A stretch of DNA of 64,000 nucleotides from Rhyacophila brunnea (lineage: Eukaryota; Arthropoda; Insecta; Trichoptera; Rhyacophilidae): contig JAGYXB010002031.1 of NCBI GenBank assembly GCA_022495005.1, positions 161,212-225,211 of the forward strand. The letters run 5' to 3'. Positions within the stretch are counted from its first letter, which is position 1. Each line of letters begins with the position of its first letter. Positions 31,741-43,848 of the stretch are shown here, piece by piece. The notes beneath the pieces were generated by a model. It saw nothing but the letters and a program-made list of their open reading frames with translations, had not been told where the DNA came from and searched no databases. The translations under genes were made by a program, and so were the position numbers.

Positions 31741-31860
31741 ATGGCAGTAAACATTAAAAAACGAAAAAGAATCGAAGAAAATAGAACTTTTCAAGAACAA
31801 TGACGGACAGGTACTGTTTCATTGAATATAAAAAAATCCTATGTTTGATGTATATCTCAT
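31741..31860 (+). pseudogene. hAT transposase N-terminal fragment
   Basis: MAVNIKKRKRIEENRTFQEQ, stop, then in a shifted frame TDRYCFIEYKKILCL. This matches the N-terminus of GTF2IRD2/ZBED5-like hAT transposases (KRK...E.R.F...WT.KYFF.E...KP.CL.C), cut off before the zinc-finger cysteines. Repeated at 35788, 39834, 48496 and 55090 with the same break. Confidence 0.7.
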
Positions 31861-32041
31861 CTAGTATAATATATCGTTATTTTTCAACACTTTTAACCTT
31901 TGCGGCCCGTGAAAAATTATAAAATGGATAAATTTCCCCTTCTTTCAAAAAGCTAAAGTTAAATGTCGTGTTCATAATCCCGTGAAAATCATCAAATACG
32001 GAATTTTGAATAGGATGATTTGCGAATCGAAAAGTGGCTAT

Positions 32042-32066
32042 ACAGTAAAACCTCGTTAATACGATG
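32042..32066 (-). mobile_element. pogo/Tigger-like terminus
   Basis: CAGTAAAACCTCGTTAATAC is a pogo/Tigger end. Recurs in every unit (for example 36090, 40136, 48801, 55392). The opposite end was not located within the unit. Confidence 0.6.
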
Positions 32067-32299
32067 TCAGGATTATTTTTATTACATTCATAAAATAAGT
32101 ATTTTTGATGTTTAAAGATAAGTGTCACAATTTTCAATGACTGGCTCATGATATAGTGTACATTATTACGATTTATATTAACGATTTACGAACTTGCGGT
32201 TGACGCAATCCGTTCTAATATCGTGCCCGCGGCAGTGAACAACTTTTAAGGAACTTCCCTTATACTCAATCCGACCTCCCTACGGACGGCCATCTGAAA

Positions 32300-32758
32300 C
32301 GCACGCGGTACATTAATTATAGACCAGGGGGAAATCATCAATTTCCTATCCAAGCACGACATCGACGTACTCGTAGTTAGCGAGACCAACCTTAAACTTA
32401 TATCCCGTATCCGTTGTCCAAACTACACCACGTACAGAACCGCTATATTTATTAAGTCTCATATAGACCATTGTGAGACACCTCCGACCCCAAAAAGCCA
32501 GGCACTAGAATCATGATCAATCATAGTTAATACTCGCACCTCCGGCAGCGTTAAATTCACTTCAGTCTACGTTCCTCCTTTTAAAAAGGACGACTCCTAT
32601 AAACAGATCAGATCTAGATAGTCTACTAGACGCTAACTTCACTTCAATAGTCATCGCGGGCGATTTCAATGCCAAGCACTCTGCCTGGCACAATCGATCC
32701 GCGAATTTCAGAGGTAAAATGATACATAAATTCATAGAATACAACAACATAACCTAAG
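32300..32758 (+). pseudogene. Jockey endonuclease fragment, unit 1
   Basis: Reads GEIINFLSKHDIDVLVVSET, then SHIDHCETPP, stop, FTSVYVPPFKKDDSY, then frame change, IVIAGDFNAKHSAWHNRSAN. This is the apurinic-like endonuclease of a Jockey-clade LINE (VSET, GDFNAKH). Compared with the open copy at 41721 it lacks the DRLTNRGAG segment and has stops after ALES and MIHKFIE..NIT. Confidence 0.85.
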
Positions 32759-33223
32759 CCCAATGACATTTATATGGACGAATCATCTGGAAAATAAAAT
32801 GACACTCACTTTGTGTCGGGTCTGCCGGATGGCGAAATTCATATTTTAATATCGGTAACACTCTGCCTGGCACAATCCCCCCCCCCCTTTCGGAGGTGAC
32901 AATATGCTAGTGCTTGTTTTGTTATGGTGAATGCAGTTATCAAAAAAAATCTCAAATTGCAAGCTTCATATTTTTCCGCTAGGTTCTCTGTTGGCATGCC
33001 TCTCCCCCTTAAACTGACAAGAGCCTAATAAAATAATATTTTTTTCAATATTTTATCCTATTTTTTACTTCCATAAAATGTATGTCGAACAATCCACGGA
33101 GGGAAGCGACAAGCTATGTTGAAAGTACTATAGCTAGCTGATCAAGTAATATTGAATAATTGTTTGTGGTAAGATATTATTATTTATGTATATTTTATTG
33201 TAATTTTTTTTCCATTTCAGAAA

Positions 33224-33484
33224 ATGAAGTTCATACTTTTGATGATAACCAATGATAATGGAAATGAAAACAATAATGTTTTTAAATCAGGAACATTCCT
33301 GATGGAGGCATTTCCCAAAACATTTCGACAATCGCCAACTATTAAAACTCAATCTATATCTGAAAATGAAGAAACTATACGAAAAGCTTTAATGTTTTAT
33401 TCTGAGACATTAATGTTCAATATGATAATAACTATTGGTGGTACGGATGTGTCAGAACACTCAGTTATTAAGACTCAGTTTTAA
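33224..33484 (+). pseudogene. Unidentified exon-like ORF in array unit
   Basis: An 86-codon frame MKFILLMITNDNGNENNNVF to SEHSVIKTQF, preceded at 33204-33220 by a T-rich tract and CAG like a splice acceptor. Identical at 37270-37530 and 41316-41576, with two changes at 56573-56833, and frameshifted at 49398-49657. I do not recognise it. High identity among copies reflects recent duplication, so it is not evidence of selection. Confidence 0.3.
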
Positions 33485-33668
33485 GAAAAGTGTCACAATT
33501 TTCAATGACTGGCTCATGATATAGTGTACTTTATTACGATTTATATTTACGATTTACGAACATGCGGTTTACGCAATCCGTTCTAATATCGTGCCCGCGG
33601 CAGTGAACAACTTTTAAGGAACTTCCCTTATACTCAATCCGACCTCCCTACAGACGGCCATCTGAAGC

Positions 33669-34554
33669 GCACGCGGTACATTAATTTTAGACCAGGGGGA
33701 AATCATCAATTTCCTATCCAAGCACGACATCGACGTACTCGTAGTTAGCGAGACCAACCTTAAACCTACCTCCCGTATCCGTTGTCCAAACTACACCACG
33801 TACAGAACCGCTATATTTATTAAGTCTCATATAGACCATTGTGAGACACCTCCGACCCCAAAAAGCCAGGCACTAGAATCATGATCAATCATAGTTAATA
33901 CTCGCACCGCCGGCAGCGTTAAATTCACTTCAGTCTACGTTCCTCCTTTTAAAAAGGACGACTCCTATAAACAGATCAGATCTAGATAGCCTACTAGACG
34001 CTAACGTCACCTCAATAGTCATCGCGGGCGATTTCAATGCCAAGCACTCTGCCTGGCACAATCGATCCGCGAATTTCAGAGGTAAAATGATACATAAATT
34101 CATAGAAGACAACAACATAACCTAAGCCGCTCCATCTGAGCCCACTCACATTCCTATAAACAATATAGGTCAACCTAGTATCATAGACATTGCTTTGCTC
34201 GCGCAGACGGATTTCATTCACGAAGTTAGTGTAGTTAACCAACTATCGTCAGACCACAAGCCGGTACTTTTACACTTAGGCGACCCATCAAATGTGGCCC
34301 TAGCAATCAGCAGAAGCATCAGAACCCAAACTTCTTGTGATGATTTCAAATCAGCGTTAGAGGAAAAGCTCAAGCAGCCAACCCTACTTAACACTGAGGA
34401 GAGCATAGACTCCGCAGTCGCGACACTCACGGGCGAAATACTTGATGCCGTAAACTCAGCCACCGTAGTTACACCGTCAAATCATACACTCCGCCCAGAC
34501 ATACGCAAACCCTGCACACTAAAGTCTCTCAGACCATACAAAACGAGACATTGA
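33669..34554 (+). pseudogene. Jockey endonuclease and linker, unit 2
   Basis: Same domain as at 32300 but extending further: after a stop it reads AAPSEPTHIPINNIGQPSII, LLAQTDFIHEVSVVNQLSSD, HKPVLLHLGDPSNV, then the linker to reverse transcriptase (FKSALEEKLKQPTLLNTEES, AVATLTGEILDAVNSATVVT) and stops at 34554. SSDHKPV holds the last catalytic His of the endonuclease. A second truncated copy of the linker follows at 34740-35033. Repeated at 37715-38600, 49850-50727 and 53160-53851. Confidence 0.88.
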
Positions 34555-35089
34555 GAGAAATCACAAATATTTTCAGGTGTTTTATAATGTCACATTCATT
34601 GACGAAAGAGAAGTGTCGAAAGGGTGGATAACGACAAATAAATTACATCCATACATACGTTGTGGAAAAAAGATACAACAATTGGTAGCCACAAAATAAA
34701 CAACTTAAGATTCGCAGATGATACCGCACTAATTGCTGCTGTTACTAGTTAACAAACTATCGTCAGATCACAAGCCGGTACTTTTATACTTAGGCGACCC
34801 ATCAAATGTGGCCCTAGCAATCAGCAGAAGCATCAGAACCCAAACTTCTTGTGATGATTTCAAATCAGCGTTAGAGGAAAAGCTCAAGCAGCCAATCCTG
34901 CTTAACACTGAGGAGAGCATAGACTCCGCAGTCGCGACACTCACGGGCGAAATACTTGATGCCGTAAACTCAGCCACCGTAGTTACACCGTCAAATCATA
35001 CACTCCGCCCAGACATACGCAAACCCTAGGCACACTAAAGTCTCTCAGACCATACAAAACGAGACATTGAGACAAATCACAAATATTTT

Positions 35090-35405
35090 CAGGTGTTTTA
35101 TAACGTCACATTCATTGACGAAAGAGAAGTGTCGAAAGGGTGGATAACGACAAATAAATTACATCCATACATACGTTGTGGAAAAAAAGACAACAATTGG
35201 TAGCCACAAAATAAACAACTTAAGATTCGCAGATGATACCACACTAATTGCTGCTGATGAAAGAGAACTCACAGAGTTGCTACAACGCGTAGAGGAAGAG
35301 AGTCGCAAATACGGCCTCTTTATTAATTGGAATAATACCAAGATATATATTATACAATCTGAATCGTCAATGATAGAAAACTTAATGCCATTTTCTATTA
35401 TTTAA
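35090..35405 (+). pseudogene. RTE-like reverse transcriptase fragment, unit 2
   Basis: As at 31051-31358, with the FADDTTLIAADERELTELLQ block, but one extra A after TGTGGAAAAAA puts the start out of frame. Further copies: 39136-39451, 43188-43503, 47799-48114 and 54387-54707. Confidence 0.85.
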
Positions 35406-36989
35406 TATGATTATATTTACGCGAAATACGTGGCAGCGAAAGACACAGGACCGAGAGAGTTGGAGAAAGCTTGGGGAGGCCTTTATCCAGCAGTGGATTG
35501 ACCCCGGCTGATGATGATGATATTTACGCGGGTATAGATTTGCGACCAAAATTCATCTTTTTACAATGAGTCATACCGTCTGTGGTGCAGGTGCAGTCTA
35601 TTTTTAGATTATTGTTTTCAAAACAGGCATTTTAGTGTGAGTTTTCCAGGAATTTTGTCAGTGCACAGTTTGATTATGAAACATTTGTTTATGTATGTAT
35701 AGTGCGTGTATAAAGTTCATCATGTACTTTTATTGTTTTCGAACAAATTAATCGTGTCTGAACTAATTTTCTCCCCATTTATTTATAATGGCAGTAAACA
35801 TTAAAAAACGAAAAAGAATCGAAGAAAATAGAACTTTTCAAGAACAATGACGGACAGGTACTGTTTCATTGAATATAAAAAAATCCTATGTTTGATGTAT
35901 ATCTCATCTAGTATAATATATCGTTATTTTTCAACACTTTTAACCTTTGCGGCCCGTGAAAAATTATAAAATGGATAAATTTCCCCTTCTTTCAAAAAGC
36001 TAAAGTTAAATGTCGTGTTCATAATCCCGTGAAAATCATCAAATACGGAATTTTGAATAGGATGATTTGCGAATCGAAAAGTGGCTATACAGTAAAACCT
36101 CGTTAATACGATGTCAGGATTATTTTTATTACATTCATAAAATAAGTATTTTTGATGTTTAAAGATAAGTGTCACAATTTTCAATGACTGGCTCATGATA
36201 TAGTGTACATTATTACGATTTATATTTACGATTTACGAACTTGCGGTTGACGCAATCCGTTCTAATATCGTGCCCGCGGCAGTGAACAACTTTTAAGGAA
36301 CTTCCCTTATACTCAATCCGACCTCCCTACGGACGGCCATCTGAAACGCACGCGGTACATTAATTATAGACCAGGGGGAAATCATCAATTTCCTATCCAA
36401 GCACGACATCGACGTACTCGTAGTTAGCGAGACCAACCTTAAACTTACCTCCCGTATCCGTTGTCCAAACTACACCACGTACAGAACCGCTATATTTATT
36501 AAGTCTCATATAGACCATTGTGAGACACCTCCGACCCCACAAAGCCAGGCACTAGAATCATGATCAATCATAGTTAATACTCGCACCTCCGGCAGCGTTA
36601 AATTCACTTCAGTCTACGTTCCTCCTTTTAAAAAGGACGACTCCTATAAACAGATCAGATCTAGATAGTCTACTAGACGCTAACTTCACTTCAATAGTCA
36701 TCGCGGGCGATTTCAATGCCAAGCACTCTGCCTGGCACAATCGATCCGCGAATTTCAGAGGTAAAATGATACATAAATTCATAGAAGACAACAACATAAC
36801 CTAAGCCCAATGACATTTATATGGACGAATCATCTGGAAAATAAAATGACACTCACTTTGTGTCGGGTCTGCCGGATGGCGAAATTCATATTTTAATATC
36901 GGTAACACTCTGCCTGGCACAATCCCCCCCCCCTTTCGGAGGTGACAATATGCTAGTGCTTGTTTTGTTATGGTGAATGCAGTTATCAA

Positions 36990-39900
36990 AAAAAATCTCA
37001 AATTGCAAGCTTCATATTTTTCCGCTAGGTTCTCTGTTGGCATGCCTCTCCCCCTTAAACTGACAAGAGCCTAATAAAATAATATTTTTTTCAATATTTT
37101 ATCCTATTTTTTACTTCCATAAAATGTATGTCGAACAATCCACGGAGGGAAGCGACAAGCTATGTTGAAAGTACTATAGCTAGCTGATCAAGTAATATTG
37201 AATAATTGTTTGTGGTAAGATATTATTATTTATGTATATTTTATTGTAATTTTTTTTCCATTTCAGAAAATGAAGTTCATACTTTTGATGATAACCAATG
37301 ATAATGGAAATGAAAACAATAATGTTTTTAAATCAGGAACATTCCTGATGGAGGCATTTCCCAAAACATTTCGACAATCGCCAACTATTAAAACTCAATC
37401 TATATCTGAAAATGAAGAAACTATACGAAAAGCTTTAATGTTTTATTCTGAGACATTAATGTTCAATATGATAATAACTATTGGTGGTACGGATGTGTCA
37501 GAACACTCAGTTATTAAGACTCAGTTTTAAGAAAAGTGTCACAATTTTCAATGACTGGCTCATGATATAGTGTACTTTATTACGATTTATATTTACGATT
37601 TACGAACATGCGGTTTACGCAATCCGTTCTAATATCGTGCCCGCGGCAGTGAACAACTTTTAAGGAACTTCCCTTATACTCAATCCGACCTCCCTACAGA
37701 CGGCCATCTGAAGCGCACGCGGTACATTAATTTTAGACCAGGGGGAAATCATCAATTTCCTATCCAAGCACGACATCGACGTACTCGTAGTTAGCGAGAC
37801 CAACCTTAAACCTACCTCCCGTATCCGTTGTCCAAACTACACCACGTACAGAACCGCTATATTTATTAAGTCTCATATAGACCATTGTGAGACACCTCCG
37901 ACCCCAAAAAGCCAGGCACTAGAATCATGATCAATCATAGTTAATACTCGCACCTCCGGCAGCGTTAAATTCACTTCAGTCTACGTTCCTCCTTTTAAAA
38001 AGGACGACTCCTATAAACAGATCAGATCTAGATAGCCTACTAGACGCTAACGTCACCTCAATAGTCATCGCGGGCGATTTCAATGCCAAGCACTCTGCCT
38101 GGCACAATCGATCCGCGAATTTCAGAGGTAAAATGATACATAAATTCATAGAAGACAACAACATAACCTAAGCCGCTCCATCTGAGCCCACTCACATTCC
38201 TATAAACAATATAGGTCAACCTAGTATCATAGACATTGCTTTGCTCGCGCAGACGGATTTCATTCACGAAGTTAGTGTAGTTAACCAACTATCGTCAGAC
38301 CACAAGCCGGTACTTTTACACTTAGGCGACCCATCAAATGTGGCCCTAGCAATCAGCAGAAGCATCAGAACCCAAACTTCTTGTGATGATTTCAAATCAG
38401 CGTTAGAGGAAAAGCTCAAGCAGCCAACCCTACTTAACACTGAGGAGAGCATAGACTCCGCAGTCGCGACACTCACGGGCGAAATACTTGATGCCGTAAA
38501 CTCAGCCACCGTAGTTACACCGTCAAATCATACACTCCGCCCAGACATACGCAAACCCTGCACACTAAAGTCTCTCAGACCATACAAAACGAGACATTGA
38601 GAGAAATCACAAATATTTTCAGGTGTTTTATAATGTCACATTCATTGACGAAAGAGAAGTGTCGAAAGGGTGGATAACGACAAATAAATTACATCCATAC
38701 ATACGTTGTGGAAAAAAGATACAACAATTGGTAGCCACAAAATAAACAACTTAAGATTCGCAGATGATACCGCACTAATTGCTGCTGTTACTAGTTAACA
38801 AACTATCGTCAGATCACAAGCCGGTACTTTTATACTTAGGCGACCCATCAAATGTGGCCCTAGCAATCAGCAGAAGCATCAGAACCCAAACTTCTTGTGA
38901 TGATTTCAAATCAGCGTTAGAGGAAAAGCTCAAGCAGCCAATCCTGCTTAACACTGAGGAGAGCATAGACTCCGCAGTCGCGACACTCACGGGCGAAATA
39001 CTTGATGCCGTAAACTCAGCCACCGTAGTTACACCGTCAAATCATACACGCCGCCCAGACATACGCAACCCCGAGGCACACTAAAGTCTCTCAGACCATA
39101 CAAAACGAGACATTGAGACAAATCACAAATATTTTCAGGTGTTTTATAACGTCACATTCATTGACGAAAGAGAAGTGTCGAAAGGGTGGATAACGACAAA
39201 TAAATTACATCCATACATACGTTGTGGAAAAAAAGACAACAATTGGTAGCCACAAAATAAACAACTTAAGATTCGCAGATGATACCACACTAATTGCTGC
39301 TGATGAAAGAGAACTCACAGAGTTGCTACAACGCGTAGAGGAAGAGAGTCGCAAATACGGCCTCTTTATTAATTGGAATAATACCAAGATATATATTATA
39401 CAATCTGAATCGTCAATGATAGAAAACTTAATGCCATTTTCTATTATTTAATATGATTATATTTACGCGAAATACGTGGCAGCGAAAGACACAGGACCGA
39501 GAGAGTTGGAGAAAGCTTGGGGAGGCCTTTATCCAGCAGTGGATTGACCCCGGCTGATGATGATGATATTTACGCGGGTATAGATTTGCGACCAAAATTC
39601 ATCTTTTTACAATGAGTCATACCGTCTGTGGTGCAGGTGCAGTCTATTTTTAGATTATTGTTTTCAAAACAGGCATTTTAGTGTGAGTTTTCCAGGAATT
39701 TTGTCAGTGCACAGTTTGATTATGAAACATTTGTTTATGTATGTATAGTGCGTGTATAAAGTTCATCATGTACTTTTATTGTTTTCGAACAAATTAATCG
39801 TGTCTGAACTAATTTTCTCCCCATTTATTTATAATGGCAGTAAACATTAAAAAACGAAAAAGAATCGAAGAAAATAGAACTTTTCAAGAACAATGACGGA

Positions 39901-41035
39901 CAGGTACTGTTTCATTGAATATAAAAAAATCCTATGTTTGATGTATATCTCATCTAGTATAATATATCGTTATTTTTCAACACTTTTAACCTTTGCGGCC
40001 CGTGAAAAATTATAAAATGGATAAATTTCCCCTTCTTTCAAAAAGCTAAAGTTAAATGTCGTGTTCATAATCCCGTGAAAATCATCAAATACGGAATTTT
40101 GAATAGGATGATTTGCGAATCGAAAAGTGGCTATACAGTAAAACCTCGTTAATACGATGTCAGGATTATTTTTATTACATTCATAAAATAAGTATTTTTG
40201 ATGTTTAAAGATAAGTGTCACAATTTTCAATGACTGGCTCATGATATAGTGTACATTATTACGATTTATATTTACGATTTACGAACTTGCGGTTGACGCA
40301 ATCCGTTCTAATATCGTGCCCGCGGCAGTGAACAACTTTTAAGGAACTTCCCTTATACTCAATCCGACCTCCCTACAGACGGCCATCTGAAACGCACGCG
40401 GTACATTAATTATAGACCAGGGGGAAATCATCAATTTCCTATCCAAGCACGACATCGACGTACTCGTAGTTAGCGAGACCAACCTTAAACTTATATCCCG
40501 TATCCGTTGTCCAAACTACACCACGTACAGAACCGCTATATTTATTAAGTCTCATATAGACCATTGTGAGACACCTCCGACCCCACAAAGCCAGGCACTA
40601 GAATCATGATCAATCATAGTTAATACTCGCACCTCCGGCAGCGTTAAATTCACTTCAGTCTACGTTCCTCCTTTTAAAAAGGACGACTCCTATAAACAGA
40701 TCAGATCTAGATAGTCTAATAGACGCTAACTTCACTTCAATAGTCATCGCGGGCGATTTCAATGCCAAGCACTCTGCCTGGCACAATCGATCCGCGAATT
40801 TCAGAGGTAAAATGATACATAAATTCATAGAAGACAACAACATAACCTAAGCCCAATGACATTTATATGGACGAATCATCTGGAAAATAAAATGACACTC
40901 ACTTTGTGTCGGGTCTGCCGGATGGCGAAATTCATATTTTAATATCGGTAACACTCTGCCTGGCACAATCCCCCCCCCCTTTCGGAGGTGACAATATGCT
41001 AGTGCTTGTTTTGTTATGGTGAATGCAGTTATCAA
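36990..41035 (+). repeat. Tandem array, full unit 3 (4046 bp)
   Basis: Same order and breaks as unit 2: MKFILLM frame 37270-37530, endonuclease 37715-38600, second linker 38779-39084, FADD fragment 39224-39451, LINE end 39477-39569, hAT N-terminus 39834, endonuclease fragment 40392-40851, poly-C 40970-40979. Differences from unit 2 are scattered single bases. Confidence 0.95.
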
Positions 41036-43848
41036 AAAAAATCTCAAATTGCAAGCTTCATATTTTTCCGCTAGGTTCTCTGTTGGCATGCCTCTCCCCC
41101 TTAAACTGACAAGAGCCTAATAAAATAATATTTTTTTCAATATTTTATCCTATTTTTTACTTCCATAAAATGTATGTCGAACAATCCACGGAGGGAAGCG
41201 ACAAGCTATGTTGAAAGTACTATAGCTAGCTGATCAAGTAATATTGAATAATTGTTTGTGGTAAGATATTATTATTTATGTATATTTTATTGTAATTTTT
41301 TTTCCATTTAAGAAAATGAAGTTCATACTTTTGATGATAACCAATGATAATGGAAATGAAAACAATAATGTTTTTAAATCAGGAACATTCCTGATGGAGG
41401 CATTTCCCAAAACATTTCGACAATCGCCAACTATTAAAACTCAATCTATATCTGAAAATGAAGAAACTATACGAAAAGCTTTAATGTTTTATTCTGAGAC
41501 ATTAATGTTCAATATGATAATAACTATTGGTGGTACGGATGTGTCAGAACACTCAGTTATTAAGACTCAGTTTTAAGAAAAGTGTCACAATTTTCAATGA
41601 CTGGCTCATGATATAGTGTACTTTATTACGATTTATATTTACGATTTACGAACATGCAGTTTTACGCAATCCCGTTCTAATATCGTGCCCGCGGCAATGT
41701 GAACAACTTTAAGGAACTTCCCGCCTCTCAATCCGACCTCACTACAGACGGCCATCTGGAACGCTCGCGGTACCTTAATTATTGATAAGGGGGAAATCAT
41801 CAATTTCCTATCCAAGCACGACATCGACATACTCCTAGTTAGCGAGACCCCCCTTAAACCTACTTCCCGCATCCGTTTTCCAAACTACACCACGTACAGA
41901 ACGGACAGACCAACCAACAGGGGCGGCGGAACCGCTATTTTTATTAAGTCTCATATAGACCATTGTGAGGCACCTCCAACCACACAAAGCCGGGCACTAG
42001 AATCATGCTCAATCATAGTTAATACTCGCTCCTCCGACAGCGTTAAATTCACTTCAGTCTACGTTCCTCCTTATAAAAAGGACGACTCTATTAACAGATC
42101 AGATCTAGATAGCCTACTGGACGCTAACGTTACCTCAATAGTCATCGCGGGCGATTTCAATGCCAAGCACTCTGCCTGGCACAATCGAAACGCGAACTTC
42201 AGAGGTAAGATGATACATAAATTCATAGAAGACAATGACATAACCTTAGCAGCTCCATCTGAGCCCACTCACTTTCCAACGAATTTTGATCAACCTAGTA
42301 TCTTAGACTTTGCTTTGCTCGCGCAGATGGATTTCATCCACGAAACTAGTGTAGTTAACGAACTATCGTCAGATCACAAGCCGGTACTTTTCACCTCTTT
42401 CCTCCTCTTTCGGTACTTTCAGAACCCGAACATCTTGGGACGATTTCTAATCAGCGTTAAAGGAAAAGCTCACGCAGCCAACCCTACTTAACACTGAGGA
42501 GAGTATAGACTCCGCAGTCGCGACATTCACGGGCGAAATAATTGATGCCGTAAACTCAGCCACCGTAGTTACACCGTCAAATCATACACTCCGCCCAGAC
42601 ATACGCAAACCCTGCACACTAAAGTCTCTCAGACCATACAACACGAGACATTGAGAGAAATCACAAATATTTTCAGGTGTTTTATAATGTCACATTCATT
42701 GACGAAAGAGAAGTGTCGAAAGGGTGGATAACGACAAATAAATTACATCCATACATACGTTGTGGAAAAAAGACAACAATTGGTAGCCACAAAATAAACA
42801 ACTTAAGATTCGCAGATGATACCGCACTAACTGCTGCTGTTACTAGTTAACAAACTATCGTCAGATCACAAGCCGGTACTTTTACACTTAGGCGACCCAT
42901 CAAATGTGGCCCTAGCAATCAGCAGAAGCATCAGAACCCTAACTTCTTGTGATGATTTCAAATCAGCGTTAGAGGAAAAGCTCAAGCAGCCAATCCTGCT
43001 TAACACTGAGGAGAGCATAGACTCCGCAGTCGCGACACTCACGGGCGAAATACTTGATGCCGTAAACTCAGCCACCGTAGTTACACCGTCAAATCATACA
43101 CTCCGCCCAGACATACGCAAACCCTAGGCACACTAAAGTCTCTCAGACCATACAAAACGAGACATTGAGACAAATCACAAATATTTTCAGGTGTTTTATA
43201 ACGTCACATTCATTGACGAAAGAGAAGTGTCGAAAGGGTGGATAACGACAAATAAATTACATCCATACATACGTTGTGGAAAAAAAGACAACAATTGGTA
43301 GCCACAAAATAAACAACTTAAGATTCGCAGATGATACCACACTAATTGCTGCTGATGAAAGAGAACTCACAGAGTTGCTACAACGCGTAGAGGAAGAGAG
43401 TCGCAAATACGGCCTCCTTATTAATTGGAATAATACCAAGTTATATATTATACAATCTGAATCGTCAATGATAGAAAACTTAATGCCATTTTCTATTATT
43501 TAATATGATTATATTTACGCGAAATACGTGGCAGCGAAAGACACAGGACCGAGAGAGTTGGAGAAAGCTTGGGGAGGCCTTTATCCAGCAGTGGATTGAC
43601 CCCGGCTGATGATGATGATATTTACGCGGGTATAGATTTGCGACCAAAATTCATCTTTTTACAATGAGTCATACCGTCGGTGGTGCAGGTGCAGTCTATT
43701 TTTAGATTATTGTTTTCAAAACAGGCATTTTAGTGTGAGTTTTCCAGGAATTATGTCAGTGCACAGTTTGATTATGAAACATTTGTTTATGTATGTATAG
43801 TGCGTGTATAAAGTTCATCATGTACTTTTATTGTTTTCGAACAAATTA
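41036..43848 (+). repeat. Tandem array, unit 4, truncated
   Basis: Begins like units 2 and 3 (MKFILLM 41316-41576; the acceptor-like tract here reads TTTAAG rather than TTTCAG), then carries a diverged, open endonuclease, followed by linker 42850-43127, FADD fragment 43276-43503 and LINE 3' end 43528-43621. It stops at 43848 inside the pre-hAT segment, where a P-element fragment begins. Confidence 0.92.
41721..42491 (+). pseudogene. Jockey endonuclease domain, open copy
   Basis: The only copy whose endonuclease is uninterrupted. It reads NPTSLQTAIWNARGTLIIDK, SKHDIDILLVSETPLK, YRTDRPTNRGGGTAIFIKSH, SCSIIVNTRSSDSVKFTSVY, VPPYKKDDSINRSDLDSLLD, SIVIAGDFNAKHSAWHNRNA, DFALLAQMDFIHETSVVNEL, SSDHKPVLF. 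Endonuclease landmarks are present in order: WNA, the SET metal-binding Glu, GDFNAKH with the catalytic Asp and Asn, and SSDHKPV with the final His. The enzyme would nick target DNA for retrotransposition. After about 42400 an indel shifts the frame and it stops at 42491; no reverse transcriptase follows in frame, so the element as a whole is dead. There is no obvious ATG for a separate protein. Confidence 0.85.

Larger units (their letters stand above)
30706..32943 (+). repeat. Tandem array, partial first unit
   Basis: A shortened unit: the exon-like MKFILLM segment is fused after 10 codons directly to the reverse transcriptase fragment (31051), skipping about 1.8 kb present in full units. 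It then continues with the LINE 3' end, hAT N-terminus, pogo end and endonuclease fragment exactly as in units 2 and 3. Confidence 0.88.
32944..36989 (+). repeat. Tandem array, full unit 2 (4046 bp)
   Basis: Order of parts: intron-like tract with TTTCCATTTCAG; MKFILLM open frame (33224-33484); Jockey endonuclease with its linker (33669-34554); truncated reverse transcriptase box (34573-34740); second, shorter endonuclease linker (34740-35033); reverse transcriptase FADD fragment (35090-35405); LINE 3' end (35431-35523); hAT N-terminus (35788); pogo end; third endonuclease fragment (36346-36805); poly-C tract (36924-36933). The next unit starts exactly 4046 bp later and is almost identical, including stop codons. 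Confidence 0.95.

Noticed and set aside
31877..32149. 90-codon minus-strand frame repeated in every array unit
   Set aside because: It spans a pogo terminal repeat and non-coding sequence; its conservation only reflects duplication of the unit.
34218..34463. Minus-strand frames opposite the Jockey linker (MAEFTASSISPVS type), repeated in each unit
   Set aside because: Antisense shadow of the real endonuclease-linker frame.
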